A DNA stretch of 64,000 bases, taken from assembly GCA_032622095.1 (NCBI GenBank), contig CP136062.1, positions 228,796,578-228,860,577 on the forward strand, read 5' to 3'. The notes under the pieces are model-generated. The model ran no database searches, was not told the DNA's origin, and saw only the letters and a program-made list of their open reading frames with translations. Below, one piece after another: positions 12,601 to 25,200 of the stretch; the stretch's first letter is position 1; every line of letters starts with the position of its first letter. The position numbers and the translations under genes are program-made. This DNA is from Siphonodentalium dalli (taxonomy: Eukaryota; Mollusca; Scaphopoda; Gadilida; Siphonodentaliidae).

Positions 12601-14411
12601 AAATGCTTTTATACTCAAACGGCATTTAGCAAAGGAGGTGGTTATATTCGCCCAATCTAAATTAGATACTATCATGTTAAGGTATATTGTGACTATGTTT
12701 GACCAAAGATAGTTTGTTTATAATCGATAATATATCAGAATGGACTCTCAGAAACCTAACATGAAATTGCCCAATATAATTTAAACGACCCTGCCCGTTT
12801 CCCGGGAAAGAAGTCAAACCGGATATGTGCTGACTGTATCTCATTATAAGAGCATAACGAGTACTCGAAAGAATCCATGCAGTCATAATACAGACATAAA
12901 TCCAACTTTATGGTTATATTATTTCGTTGGGGGCAGATCTACTGTATTCGTTGCCTATTCTTGATTAATTGTTGACCACGTTGATTTCGCCCGGCCACAA
13001 AAATTTAGAAGATTCAGGAACAATATCACACATTGACTTTATCGAAGTCGAAGTTGCATTGCTATCATACTGCCACCGGGAAATATACTTGCTCCACTTA
13101 GAAATACACAGGCATTACATGTTAGTGCAAACATTATTTAGTATCTAATTATGAAAGAGTTGTGTCTAATAAGATACAATAAGGGGAGATTGCATTGTTC
13201 AGTTTCTTGTTTTTTGCATTTCTGTGTTTCATCACCCGAAATTCGTTTGAATAGTTGAGACATTGTCACACTTCTTAAGACGTGAGTCAGCACATATACC
13301 ACTCTTGTTACTTCGTCCAATAGATGGTCACATTGATGGTAGTCTATCTACAACCAACTCACCTTAGCAACTACAGTTGAATTACAAACTCATCTCGCAA
13401 GCTAACAGAGCTCACCGCAAAACTCTCCGACTGCATATCAGAGACTCCATATAGATTGTTTGCTTCGGTTGTGGAATGGAGAGTCCATAATACAGATTTA
13501 ATAAATAAATTTCAATACGGTCGCTGACCTCATAGCAGACACATTGCATATTCGCTTCGATGTAGTCTAACAGAACTGTGCACATAACCGAGTTATTGCT
13601 TGTCAGTTTATTTTAGAATATGTCAAAACATCAGTATCGGGCAAAAATAGCATAAGGTTTGTCATTTTCCATGTCGAGTCCAGCAAATGACAATAACGGC
13701 TCCTCAACTTCTTCCTTGTGTCAACGAAAACATATCGTGAAATCAAAATGCCTATGCCTAGTGCCTGGATATTCAGTGATGAAATACCTCATCGAAACAC
13801 CAGAAGCTCTTCTTTGGTCCATGCCATATGATGGTGCATCGAAGTAATGAATACAGTGATAGGTCATCAAGATAATTTAATGGAACATTTATTAAGATTT
13901 ATTGCAAAACGTCCACATGGGGACATTCGTTAGCATTATACATCAACTGTTAGTTCGCAGAAAGTAAATATCTTCGAATCACAGAAACCCCGCAATCTCG
14001 AACGAAATCCTTTATTTGTCCATCGAACAAATGTAGTTTATAGAATTTGCTGGCAAACCGTACAACCATAATAGTCGGATCCACAAGTAGGCCAATTACA
14101 AGCTTGGAATATAGATACTGCGCAAACGTTGGAAGTAATTGATAACAATGTTATGCTCGAATTGAGATAAGATTGTGGATTGTTAGCTAGAAGAGTCCAT
14201 AACTGAAGGAAGGTATAAGATTTCAACGTTTAACGACCTGAGTTTTCTGCAGACCTGATTTCATTGTAGAGGGATATCAAATGTTTCTGTACAAAACATC
14301 TGGAAAGAATACTACAAACTTTCCATCCAATAATAATACATGTACCTCAACAGCCAAGTCGAACTGTGCATTGGTGCGAGAAATTATTATCAATTGTATC
14401 TGGAACATTAC

Positions 14412-14641
14412 CGATAGCCGATACAATTACAGAAATGCAGGCATTTAAAGAAAATTTGGGGTGAATATGTTTCTTGTATGACATTTTGTTGAGACCGCAT
14501 ATCGCAAGCACGAAAGAACTTCGATAAAACATGTGACAAATATGACATGGGTGTATTGATGAGTGCATAAGTTCTGCACAGTAAGATGGGGATCATACAC
14601 GGAACGAACTTGCAGTATATGCGATGTCCAGAAAACCATCT
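14412..14641 (-). pseudogene. relic of a PAN/apple exon
   Basis: The minus strand starts with CCACAGA(G)ATGGTTTTCTGG, close to the acceptor region and GFL start of the PAN exon at 9942. In the matching frame one reads DGFLDI, then a TGA, then YCAELM...HPC. This has the Cys-x3-x-x6-Cys spacing of the exons at 4677 and 21860, but the second Cys is replaced by Met. A GTAATG donor-like site follows. With one stop and a lost Cys it is best called decayed. It could be a captured exon inside the spacer of the foldback element. Other frames here are also open for 60-78 codons, so this is a tentative reading. Confidence 0.3.
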
Positions 14642-15689
14642 CTGTGGAACTCAAATTCACATGTATACCAATTGAACTCATTATATGAGGCTATCTTCCT
14701 ATCCTAGCTCAATCAAAATCAGCCACGCTTTCGCAAATCTTGGGTGTGGAGTCAGTGAGTTGACTATGAGCTGTCCAGAGCTCCACAGCAGTTTCTGTTT
14801 TGGTACGAACCTGAACATTCATAATTTATCTCTAGTCGCTATAGATCGCATGTAATAAGCAGAGGTCTGGTAGAAATCCGCCAATGCAATTCTTCTTCGC
14901 AGAAGACACATAGAGTGCACATCTGAACGCTCTCGTTTGGTAGTCTGCGATAAAGCATTTACTGTCATATAATCCCCTGATGCACACACAATTTGAACTA
15001 GATGTTATTCAAGGACGAGCAATTGTAAATTTTCTCAGTTTCACGAAAAGTATACCCTGTATTTGCGTACATGTATATTAATAAGAACGAATCACACAAA
15101 TATTAGCTCCTATTCTTATATTTGGATTTAGTATACACTAATTATTAAGCTTGATAACATGGAAGATGTCTGTAATGTCAACGCATTATATGCCGCTACG
15201 GTTTTCGGGTACTGCATTGTGTGATGTCCATTCAATTAATTTCCGTGAGCAGCTGAATTTCGGTAGAATTGACTTAGTATGATGGCATTACATGAGCAAT
15301 ACAGGAGTAAAGTGGACAATTCGTATCCAAACCCCATAAGGGGGCCGATATCAAGGGGAAGTAATTGCTCAATACCGACAGCCTTATTGTTGAGGTAGGG
15401 ATTTTTCTCCAGTCGAGTCACCCAATCAGGACATTTGCGATGTACATGTAATGATGGATATAATAAGGATATATTCAGATTTGGATATTTTCAAATAGGT
15501 CAACATCAGATGAATTTATCTACTTTTCATGGTTTCTGTTTCCATTCTCATGAAATCTCGGATATAAGCAGCTAATGTTCGCAAAATATTCATATTGTAT
15601 CAGATTGTATCAGCATTCCTGGCACTTTTGTCAACAGGGGAACAAATATGTTTACCAGTAGTCACTGAAACCCACCTTAGGAGCGTTAT

Positions 15690-16989
15690 CAATGAAAACT
15701 AGCACATTTGGATGATTTCTCCATTTTGGTAATCATCTGAGTCACCATCCTGAATTTAAATTCATATGGAAAATAGTATGTTAATCTAACATATCATGGT
15801 TGTCGAATGATTAGATAGTATAATTGATTCAAAATAAGGTTACTATTAGCCACCGATTTCAAACCGCTGTGAATAATTTAAGAGAAGCGAGTGTGAAAAA
15901 TAATCAATTATTAGAATTTCGGTCGCCGTTTTGGGAGCCATCCTGGATTTTGAGGTCCAAATTGCACCGTCAAGAGGAAGTGTGATCCAATGGTATTATT
16001 GGTCGTGAAACATAATCATTGCACTATCTAAATTTTCCTCCCAAACTCAATGCCAACTCTGAAATTGTTCATGGTTGCCATTTTGATGATTTCATCTCAT
16101 TTTGATGATTTCATCTCATTTTCGTCGTTTCATTCTCTCGAATTCTTGAGTATAAACATCAATTGTTCACAAACTATTCATATTGTTTCATATCTCCATG
16201 TTATTACGCCAACACGGAGCAAATATATTCACCTGTATTTACAAAATCGCACATTAGGAGTGATATCAAAAGAAAATTTTACTAATTTAGTGATTTATCA
16301 ATTTTGGCAACCATTTTGGTCGCCATCTTGAATACAGATGCACTTTTTTGGTTGTAATTATATGGCGATCTATATGTTTAAACCTGTTGCAAATGTTTGT
16401 CATCAAATTCAGCTATTTTCTGGCTAACACTTGGCTCGAATTACAAAATCTATATTTGATAAAATTTCATAGCATATTAATGAATTCACATTTTGACGAC
16501 ATTTTGTAGGAATAAGACCCAAAGTATGACATATTATCATGTTCAAATGGTTAGGTATTCAAATGTATTTAAAATTAAGTTGCTGTTAGCCACCGATTTC
16601 AAACAACCGTGAATGTTTTAAGAGACATGTGTGAAAATTCATCATTTTACCGAACTTCGGTCGCCATTTTGGCGGCCATCTTGGTTAAATGTGGTCAATG
16701 TTTATGTCAAAGTGAAGCCTGTTATCATAGTATCACAACAGTAGAGAAATATTATATTTCCTACAATAAATTCACTACTAGCTATTAATCAAACTGATTC
16801 AGTGCCTACTCTGAAATTCTGGATGGCGGCCATCTTAATGACGTCATAAATCCACCCAGTCGCGACCCCCAGGTGTCTAACATTTGTTTTCTGGTGCCCG
16901 AGATATCAAGCAACATCATGAGCATAGTGGCTATATTTCTTCACAAAATGCACACGGGAGCCAAAAAATGGACATAAGAGCCTCTACTA
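15690..16989 (-). repeat. right arm of the foldback element
   Basis: Reverse complement of the left arm, with AAGATGG-type blocks near 15722, 15925, 16310 and 16660. The spacing is less regular than on the left, so one module has probably suffered a deletion. Confidence 0.68.
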
Positions 16990-17493
16990 ATGACAATTTA
17001 CTCAATATTTTGACAATGGCATGGATCATAACTATGTTACTAGTTACAACTAACATCATATATTCGTGGTTCGTGTAATTAGTTTTATAATTAGAAGTTA
17101 AATTATTGTCTTCGGTTAAAATGGAAAAGGCATTTCATGGCATTAGAAATGGACAAACTATTATATACATTGACTATTTATTATCTGACATTTGTAGGAT
17201 CATTAACATTCGCCATTACGTCTAATGTTACACCGATATTGCAACAAGTATCAATTACAAGGTGTAGTTTCAGATTGGCCATGTCTTCGGGTGGCAAACC
17301 GATTTCCTATTTCGCGCAATTAGTATCTTAATATAAAAAGAAAACAAATAGTAGACGAGTTGGAATCCTACTGTAAAAGTAATATAGCAGTGTGCAGCCA
17401 ATCAGAACGCTAAAAGCCACTTGAAATGTTCTATGATAGTAGTTATATTTGAAAGGGATTTTTCGTCTACAGTTATCTGAAATGAACAGGACC
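16990..17493. other. no gene recognised
   Basis: AT-rich sequence with two 64-codon plus frames (one beginning at 17137 and one overlapping the foldback end). No motif. Confidence 0.4.
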
Positions 17494-18080
17494 CCAGGTA
17501 AAAATATCCCAGGGTACATACCCTGATAATCCAGTGTAGGCCTATTCCATATTACACCTGGGTAGTACCAGGGAACAACCCCATCAGTACCCCGGTATAG
17601 CCTGGTAGTACACCTACCGTATAAGACTGATATCACCTATGTGGTACCAGGGTCCTGGTACACACAACTTGTTTAATAAAATATTTGCAAATTACACTTT
17701 TAATCAGTAGTGGGCAAGTTCTTTGTTGAAAATTGGCCTTAATATCGCATAAGTATTCTTTCCAACCCTTAAATTAATAATTATGAAATATATTGACCAA
17801 ATCCCAGCGTATACTTGAATGCCGGTATATCAGGGTACTGACACTCATGTATACCAGGGTACAAGTCCCATGATATACCAGGGTACATGTACATGTACAA
17901 CGTGATATTGCCAACATCTCAGCGCATAAGTGTATGTCGGTATATCAACGTATTGGCGCCCATGTATACCAGTGTAAAGGTACCATGATATACCCGGGAC
18001 AAGTACCCTGATATACTGGCGGACAATAGTGTGCTTGGATTTGGCCAATATCCCGCGGTACAGGCACCATGTTACTTGTA
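17494..18080. repeat. degenerate CCAGGGTAC / GTACCCTGG repeats
   Basis: Short blocks such as CCAGGGTACATACCCTG, ATATACCAGGGTACA and GTACCAGGG recur a dozen or so times, in both orientations, in two clusters (17494-17660 and 17815-18080). The repeated frame on the minus strand (Tyr/Pro/Gly-rich) is a by-product. The family resembles the TACCATGGTAC repeats at 36720-38455 in being short, palindrome-prone and irregularly spaced. Confidence 0.55.
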
Positions 18081-18661
18081 CAGTGGTACGTGTTCTGGGA
18101 TAGTTTTATCTGGGACGAAGGAAAATAAGAAGGCATAAAACACATCATATGTCTCATTTATTATCACCAATTGATTGTTGTGTGTGTTGTTGTCATAATT
18201 GAAGGCATAAGTATGTTGGGAGAGGGATGGGTTCTTTTGATTCCAACCCATTCCAATCACATTCAAACATTAGCGATCAGAATCGTTCATAATTGTATGG
18301 AGTAAAGATCGCTAACGAACCAAATCACTGAGTGGGTGAACATATTTGTTTCAATACGAAATGCATCCCGCGGAATTGTTGAATGTTTATAACGATATTG
18401 AATGCCTTCCTTTTATATAATTGTCACAAAGCGCATGGCCCGTCAATTCACTGGAAATACTGATTGTTCCCCAGAGGAATATGAAGTTAATTGGGAGGCC
18501 ATATAGAAAGTATAAAAACGTTTTGGAAAGACAAGTCAATCGGCGGCGTACTTGTGTGTGTGCAGTGAAAGATTCTCATGTTGGCATATCCAGAGATTGG
18601 TGGATGAAAGTTAACATAATTGTCGCTCTTTTCATTGAAGTCCTTTGAGTCAGAATCAATT
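18081..18661. other. no gene recognised
   Basis: No repeat or exon seen. A 75-codon plus frame (18421-18648) has no recognisable feature. Confidence 0.4.
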
Positions 18662-18768
18662 TAGTCCAAGTCTGCTCGTAATAAAACCAGAACTGTAAGA
18701 TATTGGGATGGCGAGATGCTGGTTTTATCGCCATCCCAATATATTAGCTGGTTTTTGTACTTGGACTA
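18662..18768. repeat. MITE-like hairpin
   Basis: TAGTCCAAGT at the left end pairs with ACTTGGACTA at the right end. Further in, ATATTGGGATGGCGA pairs with TCGCCATCCCAATAT across a 13-nt loop. AAAACCAG/CTGGTTTT also pairs. The transcript would fold into a nearly continuous stem. Confidence 0.75.
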
Positions 18769-19184
18769 GAATCAATGTTGCACTCCTTCGCCATGTATTT
18801 TATTATGACAGAAAACGTTTAGAATGATCTGCAATTAAAACATGCAAAAATAAAAACGTTTAGGAGAGTTGTAACAATAGATGACATAACATTCAGCTAT
18901 AAAAAAACAAACACAAACGCATATAAGTGGCAAGACCATCAAAGAAACTCAAAACATGCCAACTAATATGCAAATAAAACTATGAAACCATAAATACTAT
19001 CTTTGTCCTTTACATTTGACTCGATCTAATGGCTCCACAGACCTCGTCGTGCTCTTTCATTTCATATAGTGCATGTCCTGATTTCCAAGCATGCAATGTA
19101 CCCTGAGGCCGTCAAACAATCATATTGTCCGCAAGGTTAACCCATTCAATACTAAGTACTCGTTGCCGAGTTGTTTCCTTGGAA

Positions 19185-19235
19185 AATGTTCAGATAATAA
19201 GATCAACAAATGGATGAACTTATTATCTGAACATT
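19185..19235. repeat. perfect 17-bp inverted repeat
   Basis: AATGTTCAGATAATAAG (19185-19201) and its exact reverse complement (19219-19235) are separated by 17 bp. A stem-loop or decayed foldback element. Confidence 0.7.
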
Positions 19236-19819
19236 CCCACAAACGAATATATTTACATGCTAAGTGTTGTCATCACTAAATCCAGCATTCTGATTGGTCG
19301 GCGCCCACGTGGCTAGTTGCAGTTATTTCTCGGTGATTGCACAACGGCTCGTAACACCAAGCTCATAACACCATCGATACGTCATTTGGTTTGGAAAGAC
19401 GAACGCGTAATGTTTTGGGCGCATTTGGACTCGCGCAAGATTGACTTAATACATCATCGGGTTTCAATATGAAGAGAAATTGTTCCTATTAACTTTTGCC
19501 AAGGGTGCTATTGGGTATTTTGGGCTGTTTTTGTCACGATACACTTTTCGATTTAAATACATTTACAAAAGTGGCTTTTTCGCTAAATGTATTTATGTTT
19601 TACACAAGTTATGTCCACTTACCTCACGGTTACATCTCCATACAAACAGTCCACATGACAGTTAATCCTTATATGAATCATGCACTTGTGGATCTGACTG
19701 TCGCCTGTTGCTATTACCTAAACACCCATCCCAATGATTGTTAGACAGTTCCAATGTATACTATTATAACTGGTGGGATAATCCATTTAATAAAGACGTA
19801 ATACAGCTTGTGACGTCGC

Positions 19820-19921
19820 TTAAACTGTTTATTTCCGTGAGGGGAATTTGATAATCTATTGGTCGAGGCTCCGTCGAGTCGAATAGATGCCAAATCCCCC
19901 GAGCGGATATAAACAGTTTAA
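19820..19921. repeat. imperfect foldback repeat
   Basis: TTAAACTGTTTATTTCCG at the left pairs with the reverse complement near 19905-19921. The inner parts (GGGGAATTTG / CAAATCCCCC and ATCTATT / AATAGAT) also pair. A MITE-like hairpin of about 100 bp. Confidence 0.65.
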
Positions 19922-21859
19922 ATGACAACAATAGCTACATATTTTATTTATCCATGGCACAAAACTTGCCTGATGTTAAATAAATCTGTCAGTTCCCTCA
20001 GTTTTGCATTCGTTACTTTGATGAGGCCCTTACATTTATTAGGTCAAGCAAACTAATTAGCATTCATGACGTGCAAAAACCGGAATGCGTATTTTACAGT
20101 TATTCTAAGCTGGCTTTGTACTAATGGTTTATAGATGCTTTAGAGCGAATACACATATCCGGTTAGAATTTTGTATCAATTGCGGTGAATTTTGGACGAT
20201 AACAACGTCCCAAAATCACAATGACGTCATTTAGGTCGGTTGTCTACCCTAGCTACCTGCGCAATTTGCATATACAATTACCTCATGAAACTAGTACTAA
20301 GCTATTATAGCCACGTTAACCTAATAAAGCTTAATTGGCGTAATAAACGTGACGTTTATTAGGCAGGCTTTATTTTGGCAATAGAGGTAGTGAGCTGTGG
20401 ATAAATATATATGGAATGATCGCACAGCATGAGTATGAGTCACACAAATGCAGCCTGCTATTGGCATATAATGCGAAGCCTTTTCTATACTGACTGAATT
20501 ATCTCAATCACCTATATAAGTATACATTGGAATGATATACAATGCATTTGGTGGTCAGGTAACAAAAACATCCGCGAGACCGACGACAAATTAATTCAAT
20601 TGCAGATGGAGTTTTAAAAATTGGAGGAAAGTATTGAAAAAATAAGTTCAGCAAACGACATATGGTCGTTTCTTTTAACTTAATCTCTTAACATTTCCTT
20701 AGAGAACTAACTACTCGTCAGTAAGTATTTAGTATAGAAAGGGTTAAACAAGGGAATATTTGTTTTAACAAATACTTAGTGACATAATGCATGTTAAAGA
20801 AAGGAATTATGTAATCATCTTCCCCGCGGAAATATCAGGGGAGACACACATGGCAATTGGTCAGGCCTAACCATGTTTGCAACTATATAATTGTGAACTA
20901 CTGATGGAAATTACCGAACGCTCTCACGTTGATATAATATGCACGTAGATGCACACGTATTATATGTATGCCGGCGCATGCGAACTACCAGTTATCGGCA
21001 TCGCCCACCCCATGTGAATATAGTTCGTTCGGTTTAATGAAAGTTCCTAATTATACAGGAACATTTTATATGAAAATAACATTAGAGGGATGTTGATATA
21101 ATGTGCATCAAATACCATTGTATATTTGGTTTAAGAATGACGAATAAATTATTTGAATTGGATTTGTTTCTGACAATAAACGTCGACAAATTAAGGGCGG
21201 GTTGGTGAAAAATATTTTTATTTTTGAACGTGATATAATCATTCTGATTACAATAACTCCAAACAAAACACAAGTGGCACAGTATTGTATGTATTGGAAA
21301 GACCAATGGAGGCTGTTTATTTTGTAATACATTTGTTCTTTTATGTGTGGCCTGGGATAAGCCCACAATAGGATCATTTTACCGATTGGATTAGCTGATG
21401 TTTGATAGAATGATGACTGATTGTATGCATACAATTTTGATAATTAGTCAGAAGTTACCCTATATCATACATGGACATGTACATGTAGTTGCTTTCCTGA
21501 ATAATAAATGTAACCAGGTTTAATCAACAAACAAATGAGTCTTAAAATACCAAGCTATTCCAATCTCTAATCAAAATAATAGCAATAATGATGTATATCA
21601 GGGTAAATAGATGTGTAAGACTATTTTGCACTTAAATTAACAGATAAATGAGATCCAATACTGGTGGTGTGTATATGTGTCAACGAAATTAGTCGACAAG
21701 GAAGTCTGAATTAGGGCGGGTGGGCTATCTTAAATATGATTTTTTTTCAAGTATCACAACCTCCTCATTTGGTGTGACTAGGCAATTAATGTGTTATGTT
21801 TACATTGTATATCTGTTTCAAAGAGGACATTCTTCTCCAAAGACACTTTTCTTGTCATC
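19922..21859. other. no gene recognised; 3' flank of the PAN gene
   Basis: AT-rich. A short perfect palindrome, TAATAAACGTGACGTTTATTA, lies near 20341 with partly paired flanks. Two overlapping minus frames (21082-21434) of 94 and 108 codons have no domain. The right part could contain the 3' UTR of the PAN gene that ends at 21860. Confidence 0.4.
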
Positions 21860-22116
21860 TCATGGATATTTGCAGTGCCTGTGGTAATATATCCAGTTTG
21901 CGATGTATCTGAAGTCTCCCTGTGGGACATCAAGTGCACCATATGTCGACGTGTGGCATTGGTTCGTCAACGGCATATAATCAATAGATAAGCAAAGATA
22001 GCTTGCACTGATGCACATTGCTTTGCAATTGTCCAATGTGTAGTTTGATTCAGTGTTTCTACCTCTAATGGCCCAGTCATACACTGAATAGAACGTTGTT
22101 CCATATTCGTCACACG
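21860..22116 (-). CDS. terminal exon with PAN/apple domain (mucin-EB-PAN gene)
   Basis: A TTATTACTTGCAG acceptor opens the exon in phase 1 (two bases, then TGT GAC GAA). It reads CDEYGTTFYSV, then NCKAMC, a Cys six residues later, TNQC and finally RHCKYP-stop. That is a PAN/apple Cys pattern and the same layout as the exon at 4677-4942. PAN domains mediate protein or glycan binding outside the cell. The entry phase matches the phase-1 exits of the EB exon (34251-34376) and the Thr-rich exon (40252-40596) on the same strand, so it is the likely C-terminus of that gene. Alternative: without splicing, an upstream Met would give a hydrophobic leader directly before CDEYG, i.e. a 100-residue secreted single-PAN protein. 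I prefer splicing because paralogue 1 has a stop at the equivalent place. A 49-bp minisatellite starts about 150 bp inside the upstream intron. Confidence 0.75.
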
Positions 22117-22269
22117 CTGCAAGTAATAATAGTTGAATATTAAGCAACATCTCATGATACATGCAATGTTACAATATACATATATTTGCTTTCACATGTT
22201 AAAAGAGACTGCAATACAGTACGTTATACCGACATTCGCTACTGCTATCGACCGAACAATTTGAGCAAG

Positions 22270-25200
22270 TTCCCACTTTTCGGAGACACACACACATGTC
22301 CTGGTCGTCATCTCGAGTTTCCGTCAACCTACGCTGCGACACAGAGGGCCCACTCGTCTTCTCGAGTTTCCGTCAACCTTCGCTGCGACACAGAGGGCCC
22401 ACTCGTCTTCTCGAGTTTACGCTACCCTTCGCTGCGACACAGAGGGCACACTCGTCTTCTCGAGTTTCCGTCAACCTTCGCTGCGACACAGAGGGCCCAC
22501 TCGTCTTCTCGAGTTTCCGTCAACCTTCGCTGCGACACAGAGGGCCCACTCGTCTTCTCGAGTTTCCGTCAACCTTCGCTGCGACACAGAGGGCCCACTC
22601 TTCTTCTCGAGTTTCCGTCAACCTTCGCTGCGACACAGAGGGCCCACTCGTCTTCTCGAGTTTCCGTCAACCTTCGCTGCGACACAGAGGGCCCACTCGT
22701 CATCTCGAGTTTACGCTACCCTTCGCTGCGACACAGAGGGCCCACTCGTCTTCTCGAGTTTCCGTCAACCTTCGCTGCGACACAGAGGGCCCACTCGTCT
22801 TCTCGAGTTTCCGTCAACCTTCGCTGCGACACAGAGGGCCCACTCGTCTTCTCGAGTTTCCGTCAACCTTCGCTGCGACACAGAGGGCCCACTCGTCTTC
22901 TCGAGTTTCCGTCAACCTTCGCTGCGACACAGAGGGCCCACTCGTCTTCTCGAGTTTCCGTCAACCTTCGCTGCGACACAGAGGGCCCACTCGTCTTCTC
23001 GAGTTTCCGTCAACCTTCGCTGCGACACAGAGGGCCCACTCGTCATCTCGAGTTTCCGTCAACCTTCGCTGCGACACAGAGGGCCCACTCGTCATCTCGA
23101 GTTTCCGTCAACCTTCGCTGCGACACAGAGGGCCCACTCGTCATCTCGAGTTTCCGTCAACCTTCGCTGCGACACAGAGGGCCCACTCGTCTTCTCGAGT
23201 TTCCGTCAACCTTCGCTGCGACACAGAGGGCCCACTCGTCATCTCGAGTTTCCGTCAACCTTCGCTGCGACACAGAGGGCCCACTCGTCTTCTCGAGTTT
23301 CCGTCAACCTTCGCTGCGACACAGAGGGCCCACTCGTCTTCTCGAGTTTCCGTCAACCTTCGCTGCGACACAGGGGGCCCACTCGTCATCTCGAGTTTCC
23401 GTCAACCTTCGCTGCGACACCGAGGGCCCACTCGTCTTCTCGAGTTTCCGTCAACCTTCGCTGCGACACAGAGGGCCCACTCGTCATCTCGAGTTTCCGT
23501 CAACCTTCGCTGCGACACAGAGGGCCCACTCGTCTTCTCGAGTTTACGCTAACCTTCGCTGCGACACAGAGGGCCCACTCGTCTTCTCGAGTTTCCGTCA
23601 ACCTTCGCTGCGACACAGAGGGCCCACTCGTCTTCTCGAGTTTCCGTCAACCTTCGCTGCGACACAGAGGGCCCACTCGTCATCTCGAGTTTCCGTCAAC
23701 CTTCGCTGCGACACAGAGGGCCCACTCGTCTTCTCGAGTTTCCGTCAACCTTCGCTGCGACACAGAGGGCCCACTCGTCTTCTCGAGTTTACGTCACCTG
23801 CGCTGCGACACAGAGGGCCCACTCGTCTTCTCGAGTTTCCGTCAACCTTCGCTGCGACACAGAGGGCCCACTCGTCTTCTCGAGTTTCCGTCAACCTTCG
23901 CTGCGACACAGAGGGCCCACTCGTCTTCTCGAGTTTACGTCACCTACGCTGCGACACAGAGGGCCCACTCGTCTTCTCGAGTTTACGCTAACCTTCGCTG
24001 CGACACAGAGGGCCCACTCGTCTTCTCGAGTTTCCGTCAACCTTCGCTGCGACACAGAGGGCCCACTCGTCTTCTCGAGTTTCCGTCAACCTTCGCTGCG
24101 ACACAGAGGGCCCACTCGTCATCTCGAGTTTCCGTCAACCTTCGCTGCGACACAGAGGGCCCACTCGTCTTCTCGAGTTTCCGTCAACCTTCGCTGCGAC
24201 ACAGAGGGCCCACTCGTCTTCTCGAGTTTACGTCACCTGCGCTGCGACACAGAGGGCCCACTCGTCTTCTCGAGTTTCCGTCAACCTTCGCTGCGACACA
24301 GAGGGCCCACTCGTCTTCTCGAGTTTACGTCACCTGCGCTGCGACACAGAGGGCCCACTCGTCTTCTCGAGTTTCTGTCAACCTTCGCTGCGACACAGAG
24401 GGCCCACTCGTCTTCTCGAGTTTCCGTCAACCTTCGCTGCGACACAGAGGGCCCACTCGTCTTCTCGAGTTTCCGTTAACCTTCGCTGCGACACAGAGGG
24501 CCCACTCGTCTTCTCGAGTTTCCGTCAACCTTCGCTGCGACACAGAGGGCCCACTCGTCTTCTCGAGTTTCCGTCAACCTTCGCTGCGACACAGAGGGCC
24601 CACTCGTCTTCTCGAGTTTCCGTTAACCTTCGCTGCGACACAGAGGGCCCACTCGTCTTCTCGAGTTTACGTCAACCTTCGCTGCGACACAGAGGGCCCA
24701 CTCGTCTTCTCGAGTTTCCGTCAACCTTCGCTGCGACACAGAGGGCCCACTCGTCTTCTCGAGTTTCCGTCAACCTTCGCTGCGATACAGAGGGCCCACT
24801 CGTCTTCTCGAGTTTACGTCAACCTTCGCTGCGACACAGAGGGCCCACTCGTCTTCTCGAGTTTCCGTCAACCTTCGCTGCGACACAGAGGGCCCACTCG
24901 TCTTCTCGAGTTTACGTCAACCTTCGCTGCGACACAGAGGGCCCACTCGTCTTCTCGAGTTTACGTCAACCTTCGCTGCGACACAGAGGGCCCACTCGTC
25001 ATCTCGAGTTTCCGTCAACCTTCGCTGCGACACAGAGGGCCCACTCGTCATCTCGAATTTCCGTCAACCTTCGCTGCGACACAGAGGGCCCACTCGTCTT
25101 CTCGAGTTTACGTCAACCTTCGCTGAGATGATCCAGCGGTCTTTGTCGTCATCACGAGATTACGACACCCTTCGCGGAGACACATTGGTCCCACTCCTCA

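Larger units (their letters stand above)
11177..16989. mobile_element. large foldback element with ~1.3-1.4-kb modular arms
   Basis: The left end TAGTAGAGGCTCTTATGT (11177) is matched by ACATAAGAGCCTCTACTA at the right end (to 16989). Inward from each end the same landmarks follow: a GAAGAAATATAG(C)GACTATGC-like block, GATATCTC(A/G)GGCACCAGAAAA, TGTTAGACACC, CGACTGGGTGGATTTATGAC and then AAGATGGCCGCC. Each arm carries four AAGATGG...CCAAAATGG blocks. On the left these sit near 11475, 11832, 12196 and 12553, about 360 bp apart; on the right their reverse complements are near 16660, 16310, 15925 and 15722. No transposase is seen, so it would be mobilised in trans. The spacer (about 12600-15690) holds no intact gene but includes the PAN relic at 14412-14641. 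Confidence 0.78.

Noticed and set aside
19624-19708. Possible small minus-strand exon with a strong GAG|GTAAGTG donor and three Cys
   Set aside because: Its donor is good and phase-1 entry is possible, but it is only about 28 codons, matches no domain and its exit phase does not fit a known exon.
22124-22162. Signal peptide directly upstream of the PAN exon
   Set aside because: A hydrophobic run after a Met precedes CDEYG, but a good acceptor lies between and the paralogous exon at 4677 has a stop there. Kept only as an alternative reading.
22186-23991. 601-codon plus frame (and a 418-codon frame in another phase)
   Set aside because: Both run through the 49-bp minisatellite, whose consensus has no stop in any plus frame. 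The frames end where TAACC variants or 48-bp units occur. No start context, splice site or domain supports a protein.
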